From positions 1 through 8,483 of the forward strand of contig JASIJX010000088.1 in assembly GCA_030049955.1 (NCBI GenBank): a DNA stretch of 8,483 bases. The letters are read 5' to 3'. The notes under the pieces are model-generated. The model did no database searches. It was given only the letters and a program-made list of their open reading frames with translations, and was not told the DNA's origin. The stretch comes from Acidobacteriaceae bacterium (lineage in GTDB: Bacteria; Acidobacteriota; Terriglobia; Terriglobales; Acidobacteriaceae). The position numbers and the translations under genes were made by a program. This document shows, in pieces, positions 1 to 5,929 of this stretch (position 1 is its first letter; every line of letters begins with the position of its first letter).

Positions 1-1011
1 TATGGTTACTTTCGCGGCACGCCGGATAAAGAGACTGATAACCGCATCGGCACAGCAGACGACAGGCCATTTCGCGGTCAGGCGCCGAGTGCTATGGTGG
101 CTGCAGCCTTAGCTGCTGCGGCACGCGCGACAGGCCGCGGCGATTTCCGTGAAGCGGCCGAAGACCTTTGGCGAGGCGCTGTCAAAACGGGCTCGAACTA
201 TCCGGAAGACGCATGGGTAGCGACCTGCAACGGGGTTCCCGATCTTGGCGAGGATACGAAAGGCAGGATGGTGCGCCGCACTGCGCAACTGCTGCTGGCG
301 GACCTGGAGCTTGAAGCTTTGACCGGCGAGCTTTGCTACCGGGACGATGCGCGGTCGTGCGTCGAGTTTTTTCTGCACGAGCAAAAGCCGACCGGCCTGT
401 GGCCGTCCGACTTTCTTTCTAGGATTGTTTTTGAAGGCGAACCTGCCGCGGCGTTGGCACTCTATGTTGAAGCCCATCCACAAGACAATCTGGCGCCACG
501 CGTGCGCGAGTCGCTGAGCCGCTGGCTTGAAACGCAATTGAGTCTTATGTCGAATCCGTTCGGACTGCTTCAGTGGTCTGAGCGTGACATCCTCAATCCC
601 TATATAGGGAAGACTTGGTATTGCGGACAGAACGGCCAGTATCTTTCCAATGCCTGGGCGATGGCTCTGCTGGCGAAGCTCCTCGAAGAACCGCGCGCAC
701 GACGTGCAGCGACGCATCAACTCGATTGGGTGATGGGACGCAATCCGTATAATCTTTGCCTGCTGCAAGGGACGGGAACCTCCAATCCGCCGCAGCTGTT
801 TCCGGGTTGGACACCGGAACGGGGACGCAACTTGGTTACAGGCGCCATTCCCAACGGCTTTTGCCGGCCGGAAACACGCGAAGACCGGCCTTCTTTCGAC
901 CTCCGCGAGCCGCCGCAAGAAGTGGACTGGCATACCAACGAACCCTGGGAGCCGCACAATGCGTTTTTCCTTCTTACGTTGGCAGCGCTGCATAATGACG
1001 CACGCGCGTAG
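1..1011 (+). CDS. GH9-like glycoside hydrolase, C-terminal part (5' end outside window)
   Basis: The frame is open from the first base and ends at TAG 1009-1011, so this is the last 336 codons of a longer gene; the ATG at 94 lies inside the domain and is unlikely to be the start. Seen: an alanine-rich helix (codons 29-42), a helical-repeat pattern typical of (alpha/alpha)6 barrels, a GRNPY motif at codons 246-250, and THR-Asn-Glu (Glu at codon 314, bases 940-942) followed by a hydrophobic C-terminal helix. In GH9 enzymes (endoglucanases and related beta-glycosidases) the GRNP stretch follows the last long helices, and the Glu of the C-terminal NE motif is the general acid. The nucleophile region (DAGD-type) would lie upstream of the window. 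Oddity: the PHHR-like motif usual after GRNP is not evident; the stretch reads NPPQLFPGWTP instead. The substrate is therefore uncertain, possibly not cellulose. No signal peptide can be judged. Family assignment is fairly secure, specificity is not. Confidence 0.75.
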   Translation, partial: YGYFRGTPDKETDNRIGTADDRPFRGQAPSAMVAAALAAAARATGRGDFREAAEDLWRGAVKTGSNYPEDAWVATCNGVPDLGEDTKGRMVRRTAQLLLADLELEALTGELCYRDDARSCVEFFLHEQKPTGLWPSDFLSRIVFEGEPAAALALYVEAHPQDNLAPRVRESLSRWLETQLSLMSNPFGLLQWSERDILNPYIGKTWYCGQNGQYLSNAWAMALLAKLLEEPRARRAATHQLDWVMGRNPYNLCLLQGTGTSNPPQLFPGWTPERGRNLVTGAIPNGFCRPETREDRPSFDLREPPQEVDWHTNEPWEPHNAFFLLTLAALHNDARA

Positions 1012-1181
1012 ATGCGGAGTAACGCCTAAACTCCGGTGCAACACGGTGCAGAGGATTTTAAGTGAGCGAACAAAAGGCACAGATTTGCAACTCGGCCGGT
1101 GCGCGCACTTTCTTCTTAAGGCGTATGCTTTGATCAACGACCAGCCTTTCGCTCCGTGATTCACAAGAGAATACGTTTACG

Positions 1182-1228
1182 TTGCATTTGACACCTCCTG
1201 CCTACCAAACCAAATCAGCAGGATGCAA
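1182..1228. repeat. Nested imperfect inverted repeat in intergenic DNA
   Basis: TTGCA (1182-1186) pairs with TGCAA (1224-1228), and inside it TCCTGC (1196-1201) pairs with GCAGGA (1218-1223). The 3' arms are contiguous; the 5' arms are separated by 9 unpaired bases, and the loop is 16 bases. This could be an RNA hairpin with a bulge or a protein-binding site. There is no T run, so it is not a classical terminator. A TTGACA hexamer (1188-1193) lies in the bulge but has no convincing -10 partner. Function unknown. Confidence 0.35.
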
Positions 1229-1276
1229 TTAGAGCGAACGAACAGTCCAATGGCGTGGATCACCCACTGCGTCTCT

Positions 1277-1296
1277 ATTGCGAAATATTGCGGAAT
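1277..1296. repeat. Tandem 10-bp direct repeat, candidate operator
   Basis: ATTGCGAAAT (1277-1286) is followed directly by ATTGCGGAAT (1287-1296), identical at 9 of 10 positions. The period is close to one helical turn, so a protein could contact both copies on the same DNA face. The junction also forms an imperfect palindrome around AATATT. It lies about 120 bp upstream of the -10 box of the DeoR gene. Direct repeats of this kind occur in operators of DeoR-family regulators, but the link here is inference. Confidence 0.35.
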
Positions 1297-1412
1297 TGAA
1301 AAGCGAAGGGCAGGTATCAGCGCCTTATGGCGGCGTGTTCTAATCTCAAAGTTAATAAAATAAACGGATCTAGATCAAAAAGAAACAAGCTAGTCTCCCC
1401 AGTGCTATCCCA

Positions 1413-1418
1413 TATAAT
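1413..1418 (+). promoter_or_regulatory. Candidate -10 box of the DeoR gene promoter
   Basis: A perfect TATAAT sits at 1413-1418. The -35 region is weak: the best hexamer at 1391-1396 (TAGTCT) matches TTGACA at three positions with a 16-bp spacer. Predicted transcription start is near 1425. A perfect palindrome, GATCTAGATC (1367-1376), lies about 40 bp upstream of the box and could bind a regulator, perhaps the DeoR protein itself. Confidence 0.45.
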
Positions 1419-1556
1419 GTTTGCCATGCGCGGCTGGGCAATGTGGGATCTTTTATCGGTGGAGGTAAAAGGTTTAAAATGCTAAACGAATCTTTTCGGA
1501 AGAAAAAGATTATCCAAAACGAGGCAAGGACATCAGTCAGCAAGGAAGACAATGGT

Positions 1557-2318
1557 ATGCTGATTGGCGAAAGAAGGCAGCACGAGCTTTCCCTTGTTCA
1601 ACGTGACGGCCGTGTTTTGGTTTCTGAGCTCTCAAAATCACTGGGGATTTCTCCTATCACCATCCGTAAAGACCTGGATTACTTGGACTCCAAGGGCCTA
1701 GTTCAAAGAACCCATGGCGGCGCGCTTCTACCTCAAGGCACTACGATGCGTGACCCATCCCTCAAGGAAAAAGCACAGCATCAATTCAAAGAAAAGGAAC
1801 TCATTGCAGCTGCCGCAATCAAATTAGTCCAAGAAGGACAGTGCATTCTATTGGATTCTGGCACAACAACCACGGCAATTGCTCGCGCGCTGCGTAAGTT
1901 TTCGCATTTGACCGTCGTTACGAATGCGCTCAACATTGCTACGGAGCTAGGCGATACGGACTTCGACATTATCCTCATTGGAGGAAGCTTGCGAAAGAAC
2001 TCCTCCTCGCTAGTGGGGCCGCTGGCAGAGGATGTTCTACGAGAGATCCATGCGGATATTCTTTTTTTGGGGGTCGATGGTTTCGACACGCGGGTCGGCA
2101 TAACTACGCCCAACGTACTCGAGGCACGTGTCAACCGGGCTATGGTAAAGGCATCAAAAAAAGTTATCGTAGCTTGCGATTCCACCAAGTTCAGCCGTCT
2201 CAGTATGGCATTGATTGTGCCTCCAGCCGCTGTTCACACAGTCATTAGCGATGCAGAAATGTCTGAAAGTGATATCGAGGCACTTAAGAACGTCGGAGTC
2301 GAAGTTGTCCTTGTGTAG
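1557..2318 (+). CDS. DeoR-family transcriptional repressor
   Basis: A 253-residue cytoplasmic DNA-binding regulator with the full DeoR layout. An N-terminal winged helix-turn-helix covers about residues 4-56 (ERRQ start, VSELSKSLGIS helix-turn-helix, IRKDLDYL recognition helix, RTHGGA wing). A C-terminal sugar-phosphate sensor domain follows, with DSGTTTTAIA at 100-109, then VTNALN, a GGSLR segment and FLGVDGFD. Family members usually repress sugar-catabolism operons and release DNA on binding a phosphorylated sugar or related metabolite. I chose the ATG at 1557 because DeoR proteins normally begin a few residues before ERRQ and this gives the usual length; AAGGAAG (1542-1548) is an acceptable ribosome site. 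ATG 1479 (GGAGGT 1461-1466 and AAAAGG 1467-1472 upstream) and GTG 1443 would add a 26- or 38-residue basic extension. The 1479 site has the better ribosome-binding sequence, so the extension may be real. Likely targets are itself and the deoxysugar genes at 5930-7585, though two opposite-strand genes intervene. Confidence 0.88.
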   Translation: MLIGERRQHELSLVQRDGRVLVSELSKSLGISPITIRKDLDYLDSKGLVQRTHGGALLPQGTTMRDPSLKEKAQHQFKEKELIAAAAIKLVQEGQCILLDSGTTTTAIARALRKFSHLTVVTNALNIATELGDTDFDIILIGGSLRKNSSSLVGPLAEDVLREIHADILFLGVDGFDTRVGITTPNVLEARVNRAMVKASKKVIVACDSTKFSRLSMALIVPPAAVHTVISDAEMSESDIEALKNVGVEVVLV

Positions 2319-2326
2319 CTCGGTAT

Positions 2327-2356
2327 CGAAGCAGACTCAAGACCCGTTGTGCTTCG
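2327..2356 (+). terminator. Hairpin after the DeoR gene, terminator-like but without U run
   Basis: CGAAGCA (2327-2333) and TGCTTCG (2350-2356) form a perfect 7-bp stem with a 16-base loop, 9 bases after the DeoR stop. The position suits transcription termination or 3'-end protection of the mRNA. The sequence after it (CCAATATATC) has no run of T, so intrinsic termination would be weak. Confidence 0.3.
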
Positions 2357-2426
2357 CCAATATATCAGCCACACGAAATAAAGCTAGCTCTTAACCGGTA
2401 AGGCCTAGAAGGACGATCTCGAAAAT

Positions 2427-2454
2427 TGGCTAGCCGGATGGGAGTCGAACCTAT
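2427..2454 (-). other. tRNA 3'-end-like fragment (T arm, acceptor 3' strand and CCA), no complete tRNA
   Basis: Read on the minus strand this gives a T-arm 5' stem ATAGG, a canonical T loop TTCGACT (2449-2443), a 3' stem CCCAT (one mismatch in five pairs), a seven-base acceptor strand CCGGCTA, discriminator G and encoded CCA (2429-2427). This order and spacing match the end of a tRNA gene. I searched the 100 bases upstream on the same strand for the matching 5' acceptor strand (TAGCCGG or a wobble variant) and an anticodon arm and found neither, so a working tRNA is not supported. Such 3' fragments are typical attachment-site remnants left by tRNA-targeting integrases. Chance resemblance is possible. 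Confidence 0.33.
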
Positions 2455-2541
2455 ACGGTGGCGTCCAGGTAGTGTTCAGAACTTTTCGCACTTTTGATCT
2501 TCCTTGGAACGTAGGAAGGTTGTTGGGTTTCGGTCGTTTTT

Positions 2542-2569
2542 GCCTCTGAACTCCATGGGGGCCAGAGGC
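2542..2569. repeat. Perfect 7-bp inverted repeat
   Basis: GCCTCTG (2542-2548) and CAGAGGC (2563-2569) are perfectly complementary around a 14-base loop. It lies 192 bp past the stop of the minus-strand peroxidase gene. Read on that strand it is followed by A residues, and on the plus strand it is preceded by TTTTT, so it does not fit an intrinsic terminator in either direction. Function unknown. Confidence 0.3.
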
Positions 2570-2760
2570 CAAGCGGTTCAGGCGATGCCCCGACTTCGGC
2601 CAGCCTGTTCATCTGCAGTTAGCGCTTTATACCCCACTTTGTAGCTGCCACATGTCTGAGTCGGGCGGGCACAAGAGGACAAACTAAAACAAATGAATCG
2701 CCCCTGGAATTTATTGTCAGTAACAGTACTCGACGGCGGAGCTGTGCCACAAGCATGGCT

Positions 2761-4092
2761 TCAGCGAGTGTGCGTTCCATTGCCAGAAGGCGACGTGCGG
2801 TGTATTGAAGAAGAACGGCAGTCCAGAGCAGTTGAAGCACCATTCTTAATGAATACATCCTGGTCGTTGAGCGTCTTAAGGAAAGCGATCACATCATCAA
2901 TGTTCTGGTTGTTCCAGGCCGGTGGCTGCCCCGGGCTGCGATCGAGAGGCGCATCGATCGTATCCACATTCAGCCGATCCTGCGGAGGCAGGTCGTTGAA
3001 CTTCTCCACTTTGCCGCCAGGACCTATCGGGTACCACTTCTCTGGATTCGTGTCGCGCTCCACATAGAAAAGCAGAGCTTCGCGCAAGGTATGAAAGCGC
3101 CCATTGTGGAAGAAGACTTGACGGATGGCCACATTGCGTAGCGTTGGCGTACGGAAGAGGCCGCAGTTTGCAGGGTCCTTGCTGGCCCCGTCATTTCGGA
3201 ATGGACCGCAGAGTCCCATGTCGTTGTAATGCGGGTCTGCATTCCAAGGAATCTCGTTATTGCGCGGGACGCCCAGCGCTTCGAATTGAAAGTCGGTGAA
3301 GATAGGATGCGCCCCGTTCGCGCCCATTTCGTCCAGATGGCACGACGCGCAGTTGCCACTATTCGGGTCGTCGAACAACTGTTTGCCGCGTAGCTCCTGC
3401 GGCGTCAGCGATGCTTTGCCTTCGAGCCATTGATCGAATTTGCTGGTATAGGGATGGAAGCTTGCATCCTGCAGTTCGAATTGTTGAAGGGCAAGCGTTG
3501 CGCTTTCGACGGCTTGCGCAGGATGGCTAAAAATATCCTGGCCGAAAACTGCTCGGAAATCGCCGGCATATTCAGCGTGGTTGAGTTTCTCTGACAGATC
3601 CGCCACGCTACGATTGCCCATCTCCTGAGGAGAAAAAAACGGAAGCATGGCCTGCTCATGCAGCGAATTGTAGCGGCCATCCCAAGTGAATCCGCCGGCA
3701 GGAACTTCGTCGGTCTCGGTGAACTGCTCGATAGGATTGGTGGCCAGAACATAGGTCCATACGGGGACGTAATTGAGGATATAACGCAGCGAAGGCACTG
3801 CCCGATAGCCAGGACTCTTCAGATCGGGTCCGCCATACTGAACGGCTGATCCGTTGGAAGGCCCGTAGGCATATCTCGGATCGTGACAGGTGGAACAGGC
3901 CATCTTTCCTGATGCCGAAAGGGTGCGGTCAGAAAAGATTTTCTTTCCCAGAGCGGCCGCTGGGCTAAGCGGCGAACTCAGCGCAGACGGCGCTGGCGCA
4001 GCCGATCTGCCCATCACACACAATGCCCCAGCAGAAATGAGAATTCCGCCGATGAGAAGATTGCGCATGATCGTCATATTGGCCGCAGACAT
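2761..4092 (-). CDS. Exported dihaem cytochrome-c peroxidase / MauG-family protein
   Basis: From ATG 4092 the protein has 443 residues. Seen: an N-terminal hydrophobic signal segment (about residues 10-28), then two c-type haem sites, CSTCH at 66-70 and CASCH at 248-252, the spacing expected of two-domain bacterial cytochrome-c peroxidases and MauG-like enzymes. Other family marks are FTWDGRYNSLHEQA (134-147), PQEMGN and RTPTLRNVAIRQVFFHNG (314-331), the last being the conserved segment before the distal ligand region. Known members act in the periplasm, reducing hydrogen peroxide or oxidising protein or small-molecule partners through the two haems. The start is uncertain: GTG 4098, ATG 4092, ATG 4077 and ATG 4068 all precede the signal segment, and none has a good Shine-Dalgarno. 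The gene begins 35 bp after the phosphoesterase stop, so the two are probably co-transcribed. The last 30 or so residues after FLKTLNDQD look unstructured and are unlike a usual family end. Confidence 0.85.
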   Translation of the reverse strand: MSAANMTIMRNLLIGGILISAGALCVMGRSAAPAPSALSSPLSPAAALGKKIFSDRTLSASGKMACSTCHDPRYAYGPSNGSAVQYGGPDLKSPGYRAVPSLRYILNYVPVWTYVLATNPIEQFTETDEVPAGGFTWDGRYNSLHEQAMLPFFSPQEMGNRSVADLSEKLNHAEYAGDFRAVFGQDIFSHPAQAVESATLALQQFELQDASFHPYTSKFDQWLEGKASLTPQELRGKQLFDDPNSGNCASCHLDEMGANGAHPIFTDFQFEALGVPRNNEIPWNADPHYNDMGLCGPFRNDGASKDPANCGLFRTPTLRNVAIRQVFFHNGRFHTLREALLFYVERDTNPEKWYPIGPGGKVEKFNDLPPQDRLNVDTIDAPLDRSPGQPPAWNNQNIDDVIAFLKTLNDQDVFIKNGASTALDCRSSSIHRTSPSGNGTHTR

Positions 4093-4127
4093 GAGCACAG
4101 GGTGCTTGAGTCCGTGCAGGACTCCAT

Positions 4128-5363
4128 CTAATAGTTAGTAAAAATGTCCGGACCGAAGGCGGTCAGGCCCTTCTGGCCGGCGTAACCCAGATACTCATGG
4201 ATGCCGTAGATCTCTTCCAGTGATTTCAGCAGCGAGTAATGATTGTACGGAACATTCGAGACTGTGCCAGGGCGAATGTATTTTGACAGCAGCAGCGCGC
4301 CGGGTAGATCGCCGCCAAAGCTGAGCGTCGTGGTGGTAATCAGCCGGCCATGCGACATGCGGCGGACCGTGACGGGATATTTCCAGCCCAAATTTGGTCC
4401 TTCCTGCTGATGGCAGCAAGTGGCCCCGTCGACCGTCACCTGGACGCCAGCCGCGGTCTGCTCGATTTTTCCGTTGCCTCCTTCATCGAAGTTGATGATG
4501 ATGAGGCCGTCTTTCTGATATGCCGGTGAGTCGAGGATTACCGGAATCCACTTTTGCAGAAAGACATTGATGGATTTCAATCCCCCCGGTTCGCCATTGG
4601 CGCAGGGAGAATCGTGGCCGTCGTCGCACAGGTTCGGCGTGATGTAGCTGAAGTTCGGCGTGGTGGCGATCGAGCGCAGATCGGTCTTCAGCTCTCGCAT
4701 ATTCACGACGTGGCTGTTGCACGATGGCAGATCGATGATGGCGTGAAAGTACATGAAGGGATCATGCCGGGTGGCGTACATGTCACCCTCCGGCACGGCC
4801 GCGCTGGGCGCTTCGGCCCTCTGAGTCAGGTCCAGAGCATTCAACTGCGGATGACCACAGGTAGAGGATTCGCGCGCAGGGTCGCTGCCCATGTCCTCCA
4901 TGTAGCCTTTCCACGTAAGATTTGCCGCCATCAGTTGGTTGGCCAGCGTCTTTACCGACGCGGGATACACGCATCCCTGCCCCACAGCCTGGCCATCGGC
5001 AACCGTGCCGATCTGGTGAAAGTCGGCATATGTGTTGCAGTCGGCCGAGGTCTGCGGATTGTTGGCCTGCCCGCCCATCATGGCGATGTAGTTGTCCAGG
5101 CTGCTGTGGCCGGTTCCGTAGTACTGCGTCAGCAGTGCACCCTGCGCCCGCAGCGTCTCGGCCAGATACGGCGCATCAGAGCCGGGGCCAAAGGTGGCGG
5201 AGAAATTCTTGTTCTCCAGCGTAATAACAAATACATGCCGGATGGGCGGAATAGCTGAAGAGGCATTCTCGCCACTTGATGCAATAACCTGCGTGTTAAA
5301 GATCACGAATAGCAATAGTGCACAGCAGACGAACATGAAAAAAGATTCCAGCCGCTTTATCAT
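4128..5363 (-). CDS. Exported phosphoesterase (acid phosphatase / phospholipase C superfamily)
   Basis: A 411-residue protein of the alkaline-phosphatase-like phosphoesterase family (AcpA and non-haemolytic phospholipase C relatives). Seen: a basic N terminus and hydrophobic signal segment (about 8-28), ITLENKNF at 47-54 (the ENxxF metal/active-site strand), GTGHSSLDNY at 83-92 (the Ser/Thr-bearing segment where the nucleophile is expected), RHDPF at 199-203, NLCDDGHD at 244-251, NFDEGG at 291-296 and YNHYS at 373-377. This order matches the family, whose members hydrolyse phosphomonoesters or phospholipids outside the cytoplasm. Several cysteines (109, 131, 169, 215, 246, 254, 316, 317) could form disulfides in the exported protein. 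The ATG at 5363 has an AGGA 8 bases upstream (5375-5372). A TATCAT (5388-5383, minus) could be a -10 box but no good -35 is visible. It is the first gene of a two-gene unit with the dihaem peroxidase. The substrate is unknown. Confidence 0.88.
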   Translation of the reverse strand: MIKRLESFFMFVCCALLLFVIFNTQVIASSGENASSAIPPIRHVFVITLENKNFSATFGPGSDAPYLAETLRAQGALLTQYYGTGHSSLDNYIAMMGGQANNPQTSADCNTYADFHQIGTVADGQAVGQGCVYPASVKTLANQLMAANLTWKGYMEDMGSDPARESSTCGHPQLNALDLTQRAEAPSAAVPEGDMYATRHDPFMYFHAIIDLPSCNSHVVNMRELKTDLRSIATTPNFSYITPNLCDDGHDSPCANGEPGGLKSINVFLQKWIPVILDSPAYQKDGLIIINFDEGGNGKIEQTAAGVQVTVDGATCCHQQEGPNLGWKYPVTVRRMSHGRLITTTTLSFGGDLPGALLLSKYIRPGTVSNVPYNHYSLLKSLEEIYGIHEYLGYAGQKGLTAFGPDIFTNY

Positions 5364-5371
5364 GAAGAATG

Positions 5372-5375
5372 TCCT
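5372..5375 (-). promoter_or_regulatory. Ribosome-binding site of the phosphoesterase gene
   Basis: AGGA on the minus strand, 8 bases before ATG 5363-5361. It supports that start over the in-frame ATG nine codons further in, and it is one of the few clear Shine-Dalgarno sequences in the window. Confidence 0.55.
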
Positions 5376-5465
5376 ATTGGGTATGATAGCTTGCCCACTA
5401 CGGCGATTCCTATTCCGACAGAGATGGGGAAAGATAGTTAGCTGTTCACGGGGCTCTCTCCATTT

Positions 5466-5684
5466 TCATGCAGAGCTTTCCAGCAAGGGGTCCAGCAGAT
5501 TGCGGGTACAAGCAGCCGGCCCCTGGTCCGATCCGTCAAGGTGGATATGGTGAGACCCGCGCGAGATTTTTATTACGATCGCGCCGACGATGCCGCCATC
5601 CTCCTTGAGAATGCCCGCACGGAAGATGCGCCACTGCGCCGCAGAATCGAAATTCCACTCTCCGGGGCAGATGCAAGTTGTGCT
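5466..5684 (-). pseudogene. Start-less reading frame, possible gene remnant of unknown family
   Basis: A minus-strand frame is open for 72 codons between TAA (5687-5685) and TGA (5468-5466). It contains no ATG or GTG, and its only TTG is at codon 67, so it cannot be an intact gene. The reading (for example WRIFRAGILKEDGGIVGAIV) has a protein-like mix and a G/C-rich third codon position, unlike the AT-rich flank. The plus strand is also open here (from 5541), so the pattern may just reflect GC-rich DNA. I do not recognise a family. It may be the 3' end of a gene lost when the neighbouring cassette or promoter region was rearranged. Confidence 0.25.
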
Positions 5685-5719
5685 TTAGGCACTTCTGGCT
5701 ATTATAACACAAAGCATAT

Positions 5720-5747
5720 TTGACACTTCAAAATCGCGCTGTAAAAT
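5720..5747 (+). promoter_or_regulatory. Near-consensus sigma70-type promoter of the SDR-FAH genes
   Basis: A perfect TTGACA (5720-5725), a 16-bp spacer and TAAAAT (5742-5747, five of six matches to TATAAT). It is the strongest promoter-like sequence in the window. Predicted transcription start is near 5754, inside a TGTACA palindrome (5749-5754). This leaves an untranslated leader of about 175 bases before the SDR start at 5930. A repressor such as a DeoR protein would be expected to act here, but no copy of the 1277-1296 repeat is present. Confidence 0.65.
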
Positions 5748-5929
5748 ATGTACACGAGCAATCTTCACGATGTGGCGCGGCAGTCGACATCCTAGGCTCA
5801 TCAGAATTAAGCTTCGGACCCGTGTCAGGACTAGGGCATAGAAATTTCCGTCAGGGTCTCGCGCATTCATGTAACTCAAACGCGCGTGTAATTGTCGAAG
5901 TTAAACCACGCTCCAAAGAACTTTTCCCA

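Larger units (their letters stand above)
1012..1556. other. Intergenic region between GH9-like gene and DeoR gene
   Basis: I see no convincing gene in this 545-bp stretch; short frames on both strands have no recognisable product. It holds a small inverted repeat just past the GH9 stop (CGGAGT 1015-1020 / ACTCCG 1030-1035, loop 9, no T run), a nested inverted repeat (1182-1228), a tandem 10-bp direct repeat (1277-1296), a short CGCC-TTAT-GGCG hairpin (1321-1332), a perfect 10-bp palindrome (1367-1376) and a TATAAT box (1413-1418). From about 1330 the sequence turns AT-rich, as expected for a promoter zone. If the DeoR gene starts at 1479 instead of 1557, the last 78 bases are coding. Confidence 0.6.
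2319..2760. other. Intergenic region between convergent DeoR and peroxidase genes
   Basis: These 442 bp lie between the 3' ends of two convergent genes. I recognise no protein-coding gene. Contents: an inverted repeat 9 bp after the DeoR stop (2327-2356), a tRNA 3'-end-like segment on the minus strand (2427-2454), a 5-bp stem CTTCC 2499-2503 / GGAAG 2514-2518, and a perfect 7-bp inverted repeat GCCTCTG 2542-2548 / CAGAGGC 2563-2569. None has a downstream T run in the right orientation, so no classical terminator for either gene is visible. Confidence 0.5.
5364..5719. other. Divergent intergenic region between phosphoesterase and SDR genes
   Basis: About 356 bp between divergently transcribed genes. 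It should carry the phosphoesterase promoter (minus strand), for which I see only a possible TATCAT at 5388-5383. Most of it (5466-5684) is open in one minus-strand frame that lacks a start codon, described separately. A TATAAT on the minus strand at 5706-5701, with TTGAAG 19 bp upstream (5731-5726), could form a divergent promoter back to back with the SDR promoter. No RNA gene or repeat is evident. Confidence 0.45.

Noticed and set aside
109..1164. Long minus-strand reading frame (351 codons) opposite the GH9-like gene
   Set aside because: It is antisense to a gene with clear family motifs, its translation is Arg/Cys-rich and without recognisable domains, and it runs past the end of the real gene as GC-rich shadow frames do.
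2427..2520. Complete tRNA gene on the minus strand
   Set aside because: Only the T arm, 3' acceptor strand and CCA are visible; no partner 5' acceptor strand, D arm or anticodon arm could be found.
2542..2569. Intrinsic terminator for the peroxidase gene at the 7-bp inverted repeat
   Set aside because: On the minus strand the hairpin is followed by A residues rather than a T run.
4554..5258. Plus-strand frame of 234 codons opposite the phosphoesterase gene
   Set aside because: Shadow frame; the minus strand carries every expected phosphoesterase motif in order, and the plus reading resembles no family.
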